Notes under the pieces: model-generated
What the model was told of the DNA's origin: nothing
The model's database searches: none
Seen by the model: the letters and a program-made list of their open reading frames with translations, nothing else
Shown: positions 49,527-63,600 of the stretch, one piece after another
Position numbering within the stretch: position 1 is the stretch's first letter
How the letters are laid out: the number at the start of each line of letters is the position of its first letter
From: Paramecium sonneborni
Taxonomy: Eukaryota > Ciliophora > Oligohymenophorea > Peniculida > Parameciidae
Assembly: GCA_905182985.1 (NCBI GenBank)
Contig: CAJJDN010000029.1
Span: 612,530-676,529, forward strand
Direction of reading: 5' to 3'
DNA: 64,000 nucleotides
Translations under genes and position numbers: made by a program

Positions 49527-51096
49527 TCAACTCTAACAATAGAATCCTAACTTTTTAATTTCCAAACTGGAAAACAATTAGAACATTGAAATAAATTATT
49601 CTCAAAAAAAGTGTGCTATTCTTCAACAGAAAAATAAAGATTCAAATTCCATTTTTGATAGTTTAAGTAGCAAAAGGGGAGGGTGGTGTATTAATTATTT
49701 AATACAAACATTGCAATTGAAAGTACCAGAAAGCCTCTTCGTTATTCAAATAAAACTTCAGCAGAAACTCATGTCATTGTACATGTCCAAATTGTTAAAT
49801 AATATCAATTAACAATTATCATTAGTTAATTAAACATAAGCCATCGGGAAGAATTTTCGATAAATACATTAAATTTTTAATCCAATAAATAATAAATCTA
49901 AATAGTAATTCTACTTTTTATTATTCTCACCCAATTTAAATTTATTAATTGATTTTATTATTAAGCGATTAGTCTAAATATGAAATCATGTAATTTGGCT
50001 TTTATTTTCACTATAATAATGATTAGAAATATTAATTATGTTTTTCTTACTGTGAAATCAATCAATTTAAAATATATAATTCAAATATTTTAGTTTTTTT
50101 AAAATAAAAATTATTTTCGTTTTAAAACTCATAAAATATTTGAAAATCAGACAATATAGAGTGTTTATAATGAACATTTCCTATAAAAATAATTAACAAT
50201 AATTGATCATTAGTTCATAAGCTTTCAAATAATATAAGTATATTCATTAAAGCCTTAAAAGATTAATTAGACCTTTTTTTTGTATACTTAATTTTTCAAA
50301 ACAAGGAAATATAAGTTTATCCTTTTCAAATCTTATTGTGCATATGTTTTATAGATATAATTTAAAACTTCTTTTAGAATTTTTTCAAAAAATAAATTTA
50401 CAGATTTATTACTGTAATCAACTCTAAGTTAATATCAAAAATTTTCTCTATCATATTTCTGTTTGAAAAAGGGCAAAATTTATTACTGAATGAATAATTT
50501 AAATCTTGCGCTGTTATATAAAGTTGATTCTTGTTCTTTAAATTAATTTTAAGGGTTTTTCTGTTTTATGTTTTATTATTTTTAATAAATTTATCATTTA
50601 AATTATGTTGTTTCATCATCGATTTGTGTGAATAATATCTAATAGTTGTATAGTATTGATAATTAATAAAAAATAATGTTTGATACCTTTTCTATACAAA
50701 TAAAATAAAGATTTAAGATTATCATTTTAGTGAAAGAAAAATTTAATAAAAATTTTCCCTCCTAACTGTTCTATAGCTGATTATTTAAAATATTGTTGAG
50801 TAGAAATCATTATTATTCTTGATCCTATCATCTTATTATTCTTATTTTAATTTCAATCTATAGCTATCATTCAATTGATTATTTTGTTTCTAATTTTTTA
50901 TGATGTCAACATATTAATTAGTTTTTTAAACATCTTGAGTTTTAAGATTATTTTGAAAATAGGTTTAGCGCTACTTCTAAGATTGTATTACTAAATAAAA
51001 TAAGATCAAACAATTTAGGACCTGAACCAAAATTTCAATATATCATAAATAAATAATCATTCATAGAGAATTTGCTGACTCAAGCTTTTTTTTAAG
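49527..51096. other. AT-rich spacer with coding-like scraps at its ends
   Basis: 49640-49830 minus strand and 50900-51096 plus strand contain protein-like pieces. The second reads KHLEFQDYFENRFSATSK and KIRSNNLGPEPKFQYI and runs up to the ATG at 51097, separated by a run of eight T that could hide a frameshift. The middle kilobase is low complexity with nothing visible. Confidence 0.35.
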
Positions 51097-51317
51097 ATGG
51101 AGAGTACTACAATATTTCCATATGATAGAAAGTTATATGAATAAGTTGAAAAAAAACTTTAGTCAATAATCAAGGAAAAAAATATTACAAAAAAAAATGG
51201 CATGGTCTAAGTTTGATTATAATTTGAAAATTGCTCGTAAATTATTAGTTTATTCTTATGAAAAAATATTTTTGTACTTTGGAAAATAATAAGAGGTTGG
51301 ATATAATTTTTAGATGA
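51097..51317 (+). CDS. Possible small gene or 3' exon, unrecognised
   Basis: From ATG 51097 the frame reads MESTTIFPYDRKLYEQVEKK, then a Lys-rich helix to a TGA. Continuing past an unusually long 38-nt GT...AG stretch gives LMKKYFCTLENNKRLDII and a stop at 51315-51317, 60 residues in total. The 38-nt intron exceeds the size of the others in this window, so the model is weak. A coding-like frame just upstream (50900-51096) would join it if the run of eight T had one base more or fewer, suggesting a single broken or mis-sequenced gene. Confidence 0.3.
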
Positions 51318-51657
51318 GTAATAAAATTTAAACTCAAACATTCTGATCATTTTACAGTATTCGACTTTTTTTCAGGGTTAAATAATGATTGAATACAACT
51401 TAAACATAAAAAAAAAAGCATGACACAACAAATAAATAAAATAATTGTAATTAGACTATTTAAAATGAATATTCAAATGAATAAATATATCATTAATGAA
51501 TAGAGGATAAAGAAAAATAAATATAGATATTCTTTGATAAGATTTTATTCAAATTATTTAGGATTTAAAGTAACTATAAATTAAAATAATTTTTAAATTT
51601 ATAACTAAAAATAATTGAAATATTTTTTCATTAATTATTTTAATTAAAAGATTTGTA

Positions 51658-54600
51658 ATGTTAAGAAAAAAAGATTTAACTTTTATTCCCTTTAAGGAGA
51701 ATAGTAGAACTTCAAATAATTAGCTTAGAGGTGGAGGATGTGGATAATCCAAATAAAAAGGGAAAAATATCAATGAAATAACAATGCCAGAGAGTGAAAT
51801 TCCTTCTGATTTTTTGAAAAATCTTAATGACAATGTTGATAAAATAATTAAGAAGGCCTCTTTAATATTAGATTAAGGATAGAAGGTTGAAGTCTTAATG
51901 GCAATTCAATGGATTTTTAATAATCGGGAACATTTAAATACTTGTTGTATTTCTAATAAATTAACAATATCTATTTATAATTTAGTACTAAACAATTTTG
52001 AAAAACTATTAAAAATCCTTCCAATTTATTTGAGGACTAATTGGTATCTCTGTTATCAAGCGTTATAAATTTGCAATGAATTAGCTCGCATAATCTATTC
52101 ATTTTAGCTAAAAAATGATAAATGCGGATTTATAACTTCAATGCTAAATCGTGATAGAAATTTTGAAGTGGAAAAATAATAAGAATACTTAAATGATCTT
52201 GAAGAATTCAAAACTTAATTAGAAATTGAAAAAGCAAATGTTTGGAAATGTGGAATTGAGTTTGAATTAAATCTAATCAAAATAATGCTAATTAACGCTA
52301 ACACTAATTCATAGGAGGGGAAAGAAATACTGATTAATATTGTAAAAAATATTGGTTAATCTATTATTTCAATGTCAGCAACTGATAATTTGATACCAAG
52401 TTTAATTAATGGAGCGAAATTTTTACTTCTTAAATTCAAAAATAAATTTTTGTATCCTTTAGAAGTTTATGCAACTTATTATTTATTTTAAATCATTAAA
52501 TGGTCAATAATAAAACAGTTAAAATCTAAATATTCTGTTTATAAATAAATAAAACAAATAAAAGATACATTTTAAGAATATATTTTATTATCAGATAATT
52601 GGATTTTGCATTCATGTTGGATTATGATGATTGCCGATATTTTAGCTTACAGACCAATTATTAATAAATAATTAATAAGCACAAATCCTATTGAATAATA
52701 TTAAAAATGGAATGATTTAATTGAAGCTGGATTAATTCATTGTGTTTCTTATAATCCAAATTAAGCCTAAATTGTTTTATTTGTAAAATAATAATAAAGA
52801 AGTTTGATTTGGAAATAGTAAATTTGTTAGAAGCTCAAGGCAAAATAAAATTGGAATTATTTTAATCTTGTCTTTTAACTGGAGAGTTAGCATAAAATAT
52901 TAATATATGGGATTTCTATAAGAATTTCTCATTTTAGAAAAACAAATAAATTCAAAAGAAGGATTATGAAATTCTATTAGTTAACAATGAATTAAATATT
53001 TTAGAAAGGTCATATGAGTATTTGAAATAGTCAAAGGATGAACTCTGTGCTATTTAATTATAAATTTAAGAATTATTAAGTGATGAATTTTTATAATCGA
53101 AGCAAACAGAACTTTCAAACAAATTATATTAAGATGAATTATAAGTTCTTATAAAACAATTTATCAATTCATATAAAAAAGCAATTTATTAAATTAGAAT
53201 CATTTAGGAATTCATGTTTTTTGAATAATACAAATTTAATTTACTTATTCCTTACTTTAATTTTATAAAAGAAGAACCAAAATGTCAATTGATATAGATT
53301 CTGAAGTAAATTCAAGATACATTCAAATCACAGCTTGAAAATTTTTAAGTGTCATTTTTTAAAGAATACATAAATGCTATTGAATATGTTAGTTAAATTT
53401 CAATAACTAGTCTAAATTTTAAACAAATAGAATAGAAGAATCTACATTAGAATTGTTAATTATTTAATATCTAAAACTTGCATGATCTATTTAAAGGTTT
53501 TTAAAAGTAATTTGATTAATTTATAAAAAATATAAGAAATTTTACAAATGAATTTCTCAAATAAATCTCAGAGATGAATTAGATTAGCAATATGATTTAA
53601 TTTAAACGATAGGAGATATTTGAATTTTTGATCTCAACTCGTTCTATAAGTTGGATTTAAAAATTAATAGAAATCACTACAAATTCTTTTTTGTAAATAT
53701 TTAAGGAATTTAAAGTTGTAAATAAATAGCAAATTGAATCTATATCAGATGTAAAATAAAAGTTGATAGATTGTAAAAGAGAAACAATGATTGCAAAGAC
53801 TTTAAAATAAATATTGCAAGCCTAATTATACAGACAATAAATCTTTAAAGAGAAATTAAATTTGGAGTAAAAACCATTAAAATAATAATTTGGGTAATTG
53901 GATTAAAATTTCATACAAAATTTAATAAATCTAATGAAATAAGAAAAAGAAAAAATTCAAAATTCAATTAAAAATGAAGAAACAGAAGAAGAAGCATAAA
54001 ATTTTGATATAAAAATTAAAGAGATTCTCAAAATGATTAAGAATGATTATATAAAAATATAGAAGGATGATTAATGTATTAATAATTAAACTATTGAAAT
54101 ATATTAGTGCGCTTTAAATTTAATATCAAAAGCATAATTTAACTTAATAAGCATTTTGAATTAAGCTAATTAAAAGTAATGCTTAACGAAATTAATTAAA
54201 AAATATGATGATTTTATTAATTCCAATGAGATAGAATATAGGAAGAAATTAGATACAGGTAAAACAGTATTGTAATAGACTGATCACAATAAATCTAATA
54301 ATACATTTTCAAATTTTTTTGATTTTTATTAGGAAAAGATTAATTCTAATTTAGAAATTATTTAAGGTGCTTATATACATTTAAAATCTTACAAATCAAT
54401 GATATAAATTGGGTTAGATATGATATTAAATTTAAAAGAAAAAAATATAGATTTAAATACTTAGATAGCAAAGTTAAAAGTAAAGTGTAATAAAATGTTA
54501 ATAAATTTTAATGAAGAAGATCTTATAACAAAACTTAAGGTTATAAATGGAAATAATTAAGGTTTGGAAGTTTAGGGCCAAGAAGAGATTTCATTTACTT

Positions 54601-57600
54601 TGGAAAATTTTATTGCGCTTTCAGATATTTAATCTTCCCATGAGAATTGTAAATCTTAAACTGTAGATGAAATTTATTTAACTATTTTAAAGGATTTAGA
54701 ATAATAATAAATAGAAATAAAAATATCGATGTTAGGAATTTTAGATTTTAAAACTCCATATAAGGTGAAAGAATTTTTAGCATTTAATTTAATTCGACTT
54801 TAACAAAGTGTTTAAGAAGATTGTATTACTTAATTTTCATCCAAATTTCTTTAATATTTATGGATATTTGAAAAAGATTAAAGAGTAGGAAATATATTAA
54901 AAAATAAGGAATTGATAGAAATGCAAAAATAGTTATTTTCTTCAAATTTACAATCTTCAGCAGATTAGATTAAATAAGAGATGAAGTAAAGAATAAATAA
55001 TCTTGAAAATTTGTAATAAGAAATTAGATTAGAAGGAAATTTAACAATTAGGGAAAAGCTCTAAAAAAAAATAGAAATCGCGTATGAAGAACTTGATTAA
55101 TACGTAGACAATTTGTCTGAAATGTCTTAAAAGATGGAGATGAGTTTGTTATTTCTCAAGGATATATAAAAGGATGTAAAATAAATAAAGACTTAAATGG
55201 AAAATTTACAAAAAAGTTTAAATTAGATAGGGGATGATATAAGAAAGTTAAGAGGTAAGAAATATGATGAATTATTGGAAATAAGAAAATAAAAGATTCT
55301 ATAATAATCCAAGATATTAGAAATAGATTCTATTTATGTATCAGTAAAAACAATAGAATTTGATCCAATAAGTGGTGAAATTAAAAAAACGTAAAAAGGT
55401 CAATAAATATCATAATTACTAGATGACGTTTAGAATAATTTTGATGGAGAAGTAAATGAATTTATTTGGAGAGAGGAAAAGAAGGATGTGATGTTATTAT
55501 CAGGTAATGCTGGATCTGGTAAGAGTAGAGCAGCTAGAAAGATTGAAGAATTTGTTTGGAGTTTACATGGCAAATCATCAAAATGGATACCAATTTATGT
55601 ATCTCTTCCAAATTTAAAAAATCCAAAATATAATTTATTCGAATAAGCATTAGAATCCGATAATTATGGATTTGATAAACATTAAATAGAAGAGTTTAAG
55701 GAAGCAATATAAAATAAAAAAGAATTCATTTTAATGATCTTGGATAGTTATGATGAGATGAAATAGGATTGTATTTAATAAAATTTAATATTAACTAATA
55801 AATTTAATTAAGATCTAAATATCGATAAATTATAAAGATAACTTAAAGTAATCATTACTACTAGAAAAGAGATATTTACTGTTATAGGATATTAAACATG
55901 GTTTTATGGGGAGAGTCTTGAAAGTTTGAAAGAAGTTTAATTATAAAATTTTGACTAAGATCAAATATAAGAGTATTTAAGAAAATATGTTGAATTAAGC
56001 GTTAGGAGAAAGATAAAATAAATCTATGAGTTTGTAAAGTAAGTGTAAAATTCAACTTTTGAACTTTAAGAGTTTTAGGAAATTTGGCAGCTAATTGAGA
56101 AATAAGTAAAATGTGCATCAGAAGATAGCAGAGATACAGATGAAGTGATTTTTAGAAAATAAGAATTAGAAAATTTACTGCAATAAGTTACATCTCATAA
56201 AGCTTTAAAATATTTAAAGGAAGAACATATAATTTCCTTAAGAAAGGATTTACAACCATTATGGAGCGTAAAAAAATTTGAGAAGGCTATAAAAAATGTT
56301 GGTATTTAAGATCTTTTAACTACACCCTTCATGTTAGAAATAGTGGTGTAGGTTTTACCAAATATGACAAAATAATATAAAGGATCAATAGAAATAAGAA
56401 ATCTATTTATTTAAAACTATATAAAAATAATTAAAAAATAGAAATTATCAGAGCAATTAAGACTTATAGATGTTTAGAATTAAGATTTTTTAAATTAAAA
56501 GGAAAATAATCAAAGTTATTCATAGTTAGATAATGATTAAAAGTTGAAATAAAAAGATTATGAAAAAAATAAATAAGATAATTCTGAAAAAGATAAACAG
56601 AAGCTGAAAGAAGTTATTGATTAGTTGGATAAGAGAAATTTTTTTTCATTTTATTTAATTACAAGCGTTTTAATTTCGAAAAATAATTCAATCTATGTAG
56701 ATAACATTTAATTTGATTTTGATATTAATGAAGTTGATAATATTATCTAAGCATTAAAAATGTAAAAATTTACTATTTTTGAATTTTATGAAAGTTTCAT
56801 AAAATTCTATCATTCTTAATAAATTCAAAAGTAGAGGGAAAAAGGTAATTTTCCAATTAATGAAAGTTTTGAGTCAGATGTCTACTAATTTTCACAATCT
56901 TTAGCTTTAGATATGACTATTCGAGATTTATCTTAAGTAAAATATAAATAAAAAGGAAAATTAGAATTAGTAAGTAAATATAATAGTTTTAAAAATGTTA
57001 TTGATGATATTTGGCCAAATTAATATTTTAGTGATACTTTAGATAATAAGGATTACAATGCAGTAATAAGAAGTTGCATTCTTGTAAGTGCTAAAGGGAG
57101 TACTTATTCATTTAATCATAAATCAATTTAAGAATTTTATGTTGCAAAGTATATTTTGGATTTACTTCTCTTTTTTGATTGTGAAATTTCATTTGAATCC
57201 TTAAAAAGAATTGAAAAAGAGAACTAAATTTTAATTGGTTCTTTATACAATCAAATTAAATTAAACATTTCAAAAGAAAGTTATATGGGAATATCAAATT
57301 TTGTTAAAGACAAATTATAAAATATAGATGGAATAAAAAATACATTAATTAACATAGTTACACTTTCAAGAGATGAGAAATATAAATATGCTGCATCAAA
57401 TAGCATTTATTTATTAAATTAATTAAATGCTTAGTTAGAATCATAAGACTTAAGTTCAATTTAATTATCAGACACCAATATTTCAGGATTAAGTTTCTAT
57501 AATAGTAATTTAAGTAATTCAAAGTTTGAGAAAGTAAAAATTAATTCGTGCAATTTTAATTGTGTTAATCTTACTGAAGTAAATTGGAAAGAAATAATTT

Positions 57601-60600
57601 GTAAAGAAAAACCTTGTTTGCAGGGACATCAATCAGAAGTTTAAATTGCATTATTTTCACCTAAAGGTAATTTGATTGTTTCTGGTGATAGAGAATATAA
57701 ATTAAAGCTTTGGGATGTTGATAATCATACTTAAGTGGCATAATTAATAGGTCATAATAATTATATTAATTCTGTCTAATTTACTTCTGATATTACTAGA
57801 CTTATTTCTTGCAGTGATGATGGCACAATCAAGTTATGGGATCTCAGTAATCCCTAATAGCCATAACTAAAAGTAACAATCTAAAATAATATCTCCATTA
57901 AGCAAATTGTGCTTTCTAAAGATGATAACATGTTGATTTCTAGAAGCAATAATAATTTTAATTTATGGAACATGCCAAATCTTTATTTAAATTAGGATAC
58001 CAGAACTATACAAGGAGAAAATGATGCTACCAAAATATTTACTTACTCTTAAGATGAATCATTAATTGCTATTGGTAAAAATGATGCAACTATTTTAATA
58101 ATCAATCTTATGACAAAAAAGGAATAAAAGTTAATTGGCCATATAGGAAATATAGAAGCATTAGCATTGAGTCCTGAAGGAAACATTTTAGCTTCTGCAT
58201 GTTCAAATTTTAACTTATTAGTATGGGATTTGTGTTCCTTTAAGTTAATTCAAGTGCTTTTATATAATTCATTTAAAATTAACCAGTTAGCTTTTATTTA
58301 AAGTGATAAATCAATAATTGCAAATAGTTATAATAGTTTAGCTTTAATCGAATTAGAATAATTAAAACCCTTTGAAGAAATTTCAATTAATTAATGTTCA
58401 GTAGTTTATCTTTCATAGTTTGATGACATTTGCATTTTAGGATAAGATAATTACATAGCTATTCTAGATCTAAATACATTACAAATTATAAATAGCTTTT
58501 AATGTGAGTTTACAGTCGAATCAATATCAATATCAAGTGATTCTTTATAACTATCTACATAAGGATAAAATAAATTAATAATATGGAGTTTGCAAACATT
58601 ACAATAAATGGTTAGTTTAGAAGACTATAAGGTTAGTTAGGATAGATTTTAGTTGTCTTAGAATTTTGAATATGGTGTTCATTATAATAACATGGAAACA
58701 AGAATTTTTAAAATTTAAAGGATTGCTTAGACATATAAATTAAAATCGAAGTTAATATTAAACTAAATTTATATATAAGATTTTAAAATAAATTTAAATA
58801 ATGAAATTTTAGCTTATCAAATATACCATGAGGAAATAATTCTTTTTAATATTAATTATAAAGAAGAATTGGATGTTTTAAAATTAAGCAAAGATTCAAT
58901 CAAAAGTTTTGTTTTTTCTCCTTCAGTAAATATTTTAGCATCAGCTCATGATAGTAAAAAAATCATTTTATGGAATTTAGACAATTAACCATATTCAATG
59001 TTAGAATTAGTTTCTTCTTATTCATAATATGAATTGAAGGATTTTAAATATTCTTATGATGGATCATTGTTGATCATTTTAGATTCAACTTCATCTATAT
59101 ATATTTGGAATTCATTTGATGGTAATCTAAAATATAAGATAGATGAAAAATATAGGATAGAAAAAGAGATAACTATATCAATAAACAATTAATATATTGC
59201 ATTAATAGATAATAAATAAAATGATAAAATAATAATTTGGAATTTATCCTTAATGAAAGAAGAAAACTTATTAAAAGAAGAAGCTCGTGATGTAAATCTA
59301 ATCAAGTACATTCATAACAAAATGAGATTAATTTCTTTTAGTCAAGGAGCCAAAGTAATTTTTTGGAATGCAATTGAAGGAAATGTAGAATATTAAATAA
59401 ATTGGGCTAGTGAATATATTTCCTAAGTTTGTTTTTCAAAAAATGGAAATCTTATGGCTTGGACTGAGAAAGAGATGATCTGTTTATGGGATTGTTCAAA
59501 AGTAGAAATTGAAATGATAGGATGTGAAAAATTTTAATCTGAAATTCGTAGATTGAATTTCATTGGTAATTCTAATAATTTAATTTATTTATTGGAGACA
59601 CAAATTAGCATCCTTCCTCAATAATTGTTAAATTCGGAAAAGATAATACAGTTGCATCAATAATAATCAAAATCATAACTGAGCTCCTTTTCTCAAAATT
59701 ATTAGCTTTTGGCAATTATTTAATCTTGCAATATCCATATATTTTTGGTTTAAGGATGGAAATTCTATAAAACTTTAGTTGGAGTTTCTGAAATTCAAAG
59801 TATAATGTTTTTTTATGATGAGAATCAACTCATTTCCTCAAATTCACATGGAGATTTAACCATTTGGAATGTTCATTCTGGTTAAGTAATGGTTACTTTT
59901 AAGACTTATAAAAATGCAAAAAAATTATATCTTATAAATAATGATAAAATTTTAGTGTTAGTTGGAGAATAAATATCATTTTGGAATTTAGAAAATATTT
60001 CAAATATTAAATTATGTGGATTATATTCAAAATAATTTGATAAATATATTGATTTTAAAATAAAAATCTCACATAAAAAAGATTAATTTTCCTTTAATCC
60101 CACCTCTAGTAAATTTATAATCAAATAATTGAAAGAATAATAAGATATAAGATTTTATTAACATAAAGATAATATTAAAAAATTAGAAATATTTGAATAA
60201 AATTAATAATGTTTTATTTGTGATGAGAATAACAATCTCATAATATTATCTTTACATAATGAAGATATATTTATGAAATTAAAAGAGTTTCCTATTAAAG
60301 ATATTTTAAGATTTTTTTAGTTCGAAGAGATAGCTATTACCCCTAACTAGAAGCTACTAGCAATAAAAAGTTTCTCTAACATTTAGATAATTTAACTTTA
60401 GGAGAGAAAAATAACCTGGTACCAGCCATCATCATGTTCTTCGACATAACAATTTTTTTTTAATAAAAATGGAGATATGTTAATTGATGTGGTTGATAAA
60501 TAAATAACCCTTTATTTACTTAATAAAAAATTTGAATTAAAAATCGATTGGATTAGGAATTTTTCCAATGAAGTTAAACTCACAAAAATTTCATAGAGTA

Positions 60601-63600
60601 ACTCTTTTCTATCAGTATTGCTAAATTCAGGTGATCTTTTGATAATTAATTTGATTGAAAGACAATAAATCGCTGAAATTAGCTGCAATAACATTTAATA
60701 GATTGCAATATCTCTAGATGATAAATATTTATTTGTAATAAAAGAAAATTATTTGAAAAAATTTGATATAAAAGAATTGTCTTTTAGTGATAACATAAAA
60801 TTATCTTAAGAAATAAGTTGTATGGCTATAATAAGTAACAACTAAATCTGCATTGCTGATAAAGATTTTATTTATTTAATAAATTTGGATTAAGAATTAT
60901 AATAATCAATAAAAATTGATAATCCTTACGAAAGTACACATTTAGCATATCATCCTAAATTGAATTTATTGTTTTCTTGTGGAAAAGATAACAAGATCTA
61001 TTAATGGAATATTGAAGCAAAGAGAAATATTGGAATATTTGAAGGACATCAAGGTTTGATAAATTCACTTAGTTTCTCATCAGATGGTTTAATACTTGCT
61101 TCTTCTAGCGATGATAAATTAATAAAATTATGGAATATTGAAGCTAATTCTTAATTAGACTTATAGTAAGGACATTTAAAAAGTGTAAATTAATTAGCAA
61201 TATCAAAGGATAGTTTAATATTAGCTTCTGGAAGTTAAGAATTTTATATAATACTTTGGGATTTACTAGATATATAATATATAATAACATTAGAAGGACA
61301 TAATAGTAATGTTAATTGTTTGGATTTTTCATATTGTTCAAAGTGGCTTGTATCTGGAAGTGAAGATGGTACAATTATATTGTGGGATGTAAGAAATCTA
61401 ATTGATACAAAAGTATTACATGTTGTTAAAGAAATATTTAGTTCAATAAGATAGGTATAATTTTCACCAAATGGTATGACATTTGCAACTACATCAACTT
61501 CTGTTGAGCATAATATTCCAGAAAATAAAATTTAATTTTGGAACTTAAATAATATTGGAATTTAAAACATTTATATAAAACCATATAGAGAGAAAGTTTC
61601 ATTAACTTGTTTTACTCAAAATGACGAATTCATTATTTAAGGGCTTGAAAATAATATTTAAACATATAGATTATCAACTGGCTAGTATGATTTATTGAAT
61701 GGACACAAAAATAAAATAATTTTAATTGATAGCTCAAATGATAATACTAAAATTGTTTCAATAGATGTATAATAAAATATGTTTTTATGGAAATATAATA
61801 ATAATAAATGGTAAAAATAATCTATATCACTATTTGAACCTGCTATTTAAAAAGTAATATTTTCGCCATAAAATACTATAATTGCATCTTAAAATGAAAA
61901 TTCAATAACTTTAACATAAGTAGAAGAACTTAAATAAATTGAAAACATAGTTAAATATAATTTAAAAACTGGTACAATTAAAAGATTGATTTAATCTTAA
62001 GATGGCTCTAAATTATTGATTTAAAGTATTGAAAATGTTAATTGTAAACTATTGATAATTGATCTAAAATAGGGAGAAATATATAAATAATATGATGATT
62101 TCTAGTTTGTTGAGTAAATAATTTATCAAATGATGGCTAATATTTAGCCGCAAAGAAGGATTTAGGATCCTAATATTTAGCAGCATAGACAAATTTAGGA
62201 TCCGCAATTGATATATATAGCATATCAGATTTGAAGTGTTCTCTCTAATAATTTCATCTTCTTCCGAATCCTGTTTCTTTCCAATTTAAATAAAATGATT
62301 CAAATTTATTGTACGTAACACAAAATACAAAAAACGAAGTAATTATTAAAATTCTAAATATTTCTTAAAATACTCAAGAAGAAATTTTTTTCTAACATGA
62401 ATCATCAATTTGGGATATGTTTTATATATCAAGCAACTTAAATTATCTTGTGGCAATTACAAAGGATTCAAATTTGCATTTTATAAGCACAAATTATAAG
62501 AAATAGAATAATTCAGAAACTTCACTTCTAATGAATGAAACAATTTAATGTCACGCTTTTTCATAGGATGATAAATTTTTTATGGTTTCAACTAATTATA
62601 ATTGGATATATTTGTGGAATATTTTTGATTAAAAAAAATGTGATGAATTTGAATGTTTCACTGGAAAAGAGATCCTTTATTTAGCATTTTCTTTAGATAA
62701 TCAAATAATTTGTTGTGAACAAACTCTAATTTTTTTAATTAAAATACAATAAGATTAAAAATTAAAAATCATTAGATAATTTTAATTGCCATATAAAATA
62801 AATCATTTCTCTTTTTCTCCTGAAAATTTATAAATTTGTTTGATCAATAATGATTCTGCTGAATTATTGGTAGCTAATTTGATTGAAAGATAATAAAAAA
62901 TATTAGTTGAATCAAATATTAATGATTTTTGTTTCACTTTTGATTTCTAATATATTGCGGTAGTGACTAAATCATCTTTATGTTTTTTTGATGCCAATAA
63001 TTAAAAAGAATTATCACGGGATAAAAATTGGTTTGGATCTACAATTTTATTTTTGGGAAACAATTAATTAATTTTAGGTTTTGAAAATCTATTTTATGTT
63101 TTAGAAATATCAAATCTTAATCAGATTAAAGAAATAAATTGTATTGAACATCTTACTTATATAACATCTATATCAATCTCTAAAGACTTAACTTATTTAG
63201 CTTTAAAAAATCATATTAGTTCGACTATAAAATTATGGAACATTAAAGATGTTAAAAAAATTTATCTAGAAAAAATTTATAAAAATAATTGTTTTGAAAA
63301 TTAAAAAGTTTTAATTTCTCAAGATAACAAGTTCCTTATTTTTAATTATAATTAAAATTTATAATTAATCAATATTTAAGAAGATTGCAAATAATTATTT
63401 GCCATTGACTTTAAATATTAAGAAGTGCATGGGTTTTAATATTCTTCTGATGGCAAGTATTTCGCTATCATCATCTAGGGATAGCTAAAGTTATATAATT
63501 CTGAAACATATTAATAAATAGAATTAATTTTCGAAGAAAAAAAAACGAAAGAATTAGTATTTTCTTTAAAAAAAAATTTTTTAGCTTTGAATTGTACAAC

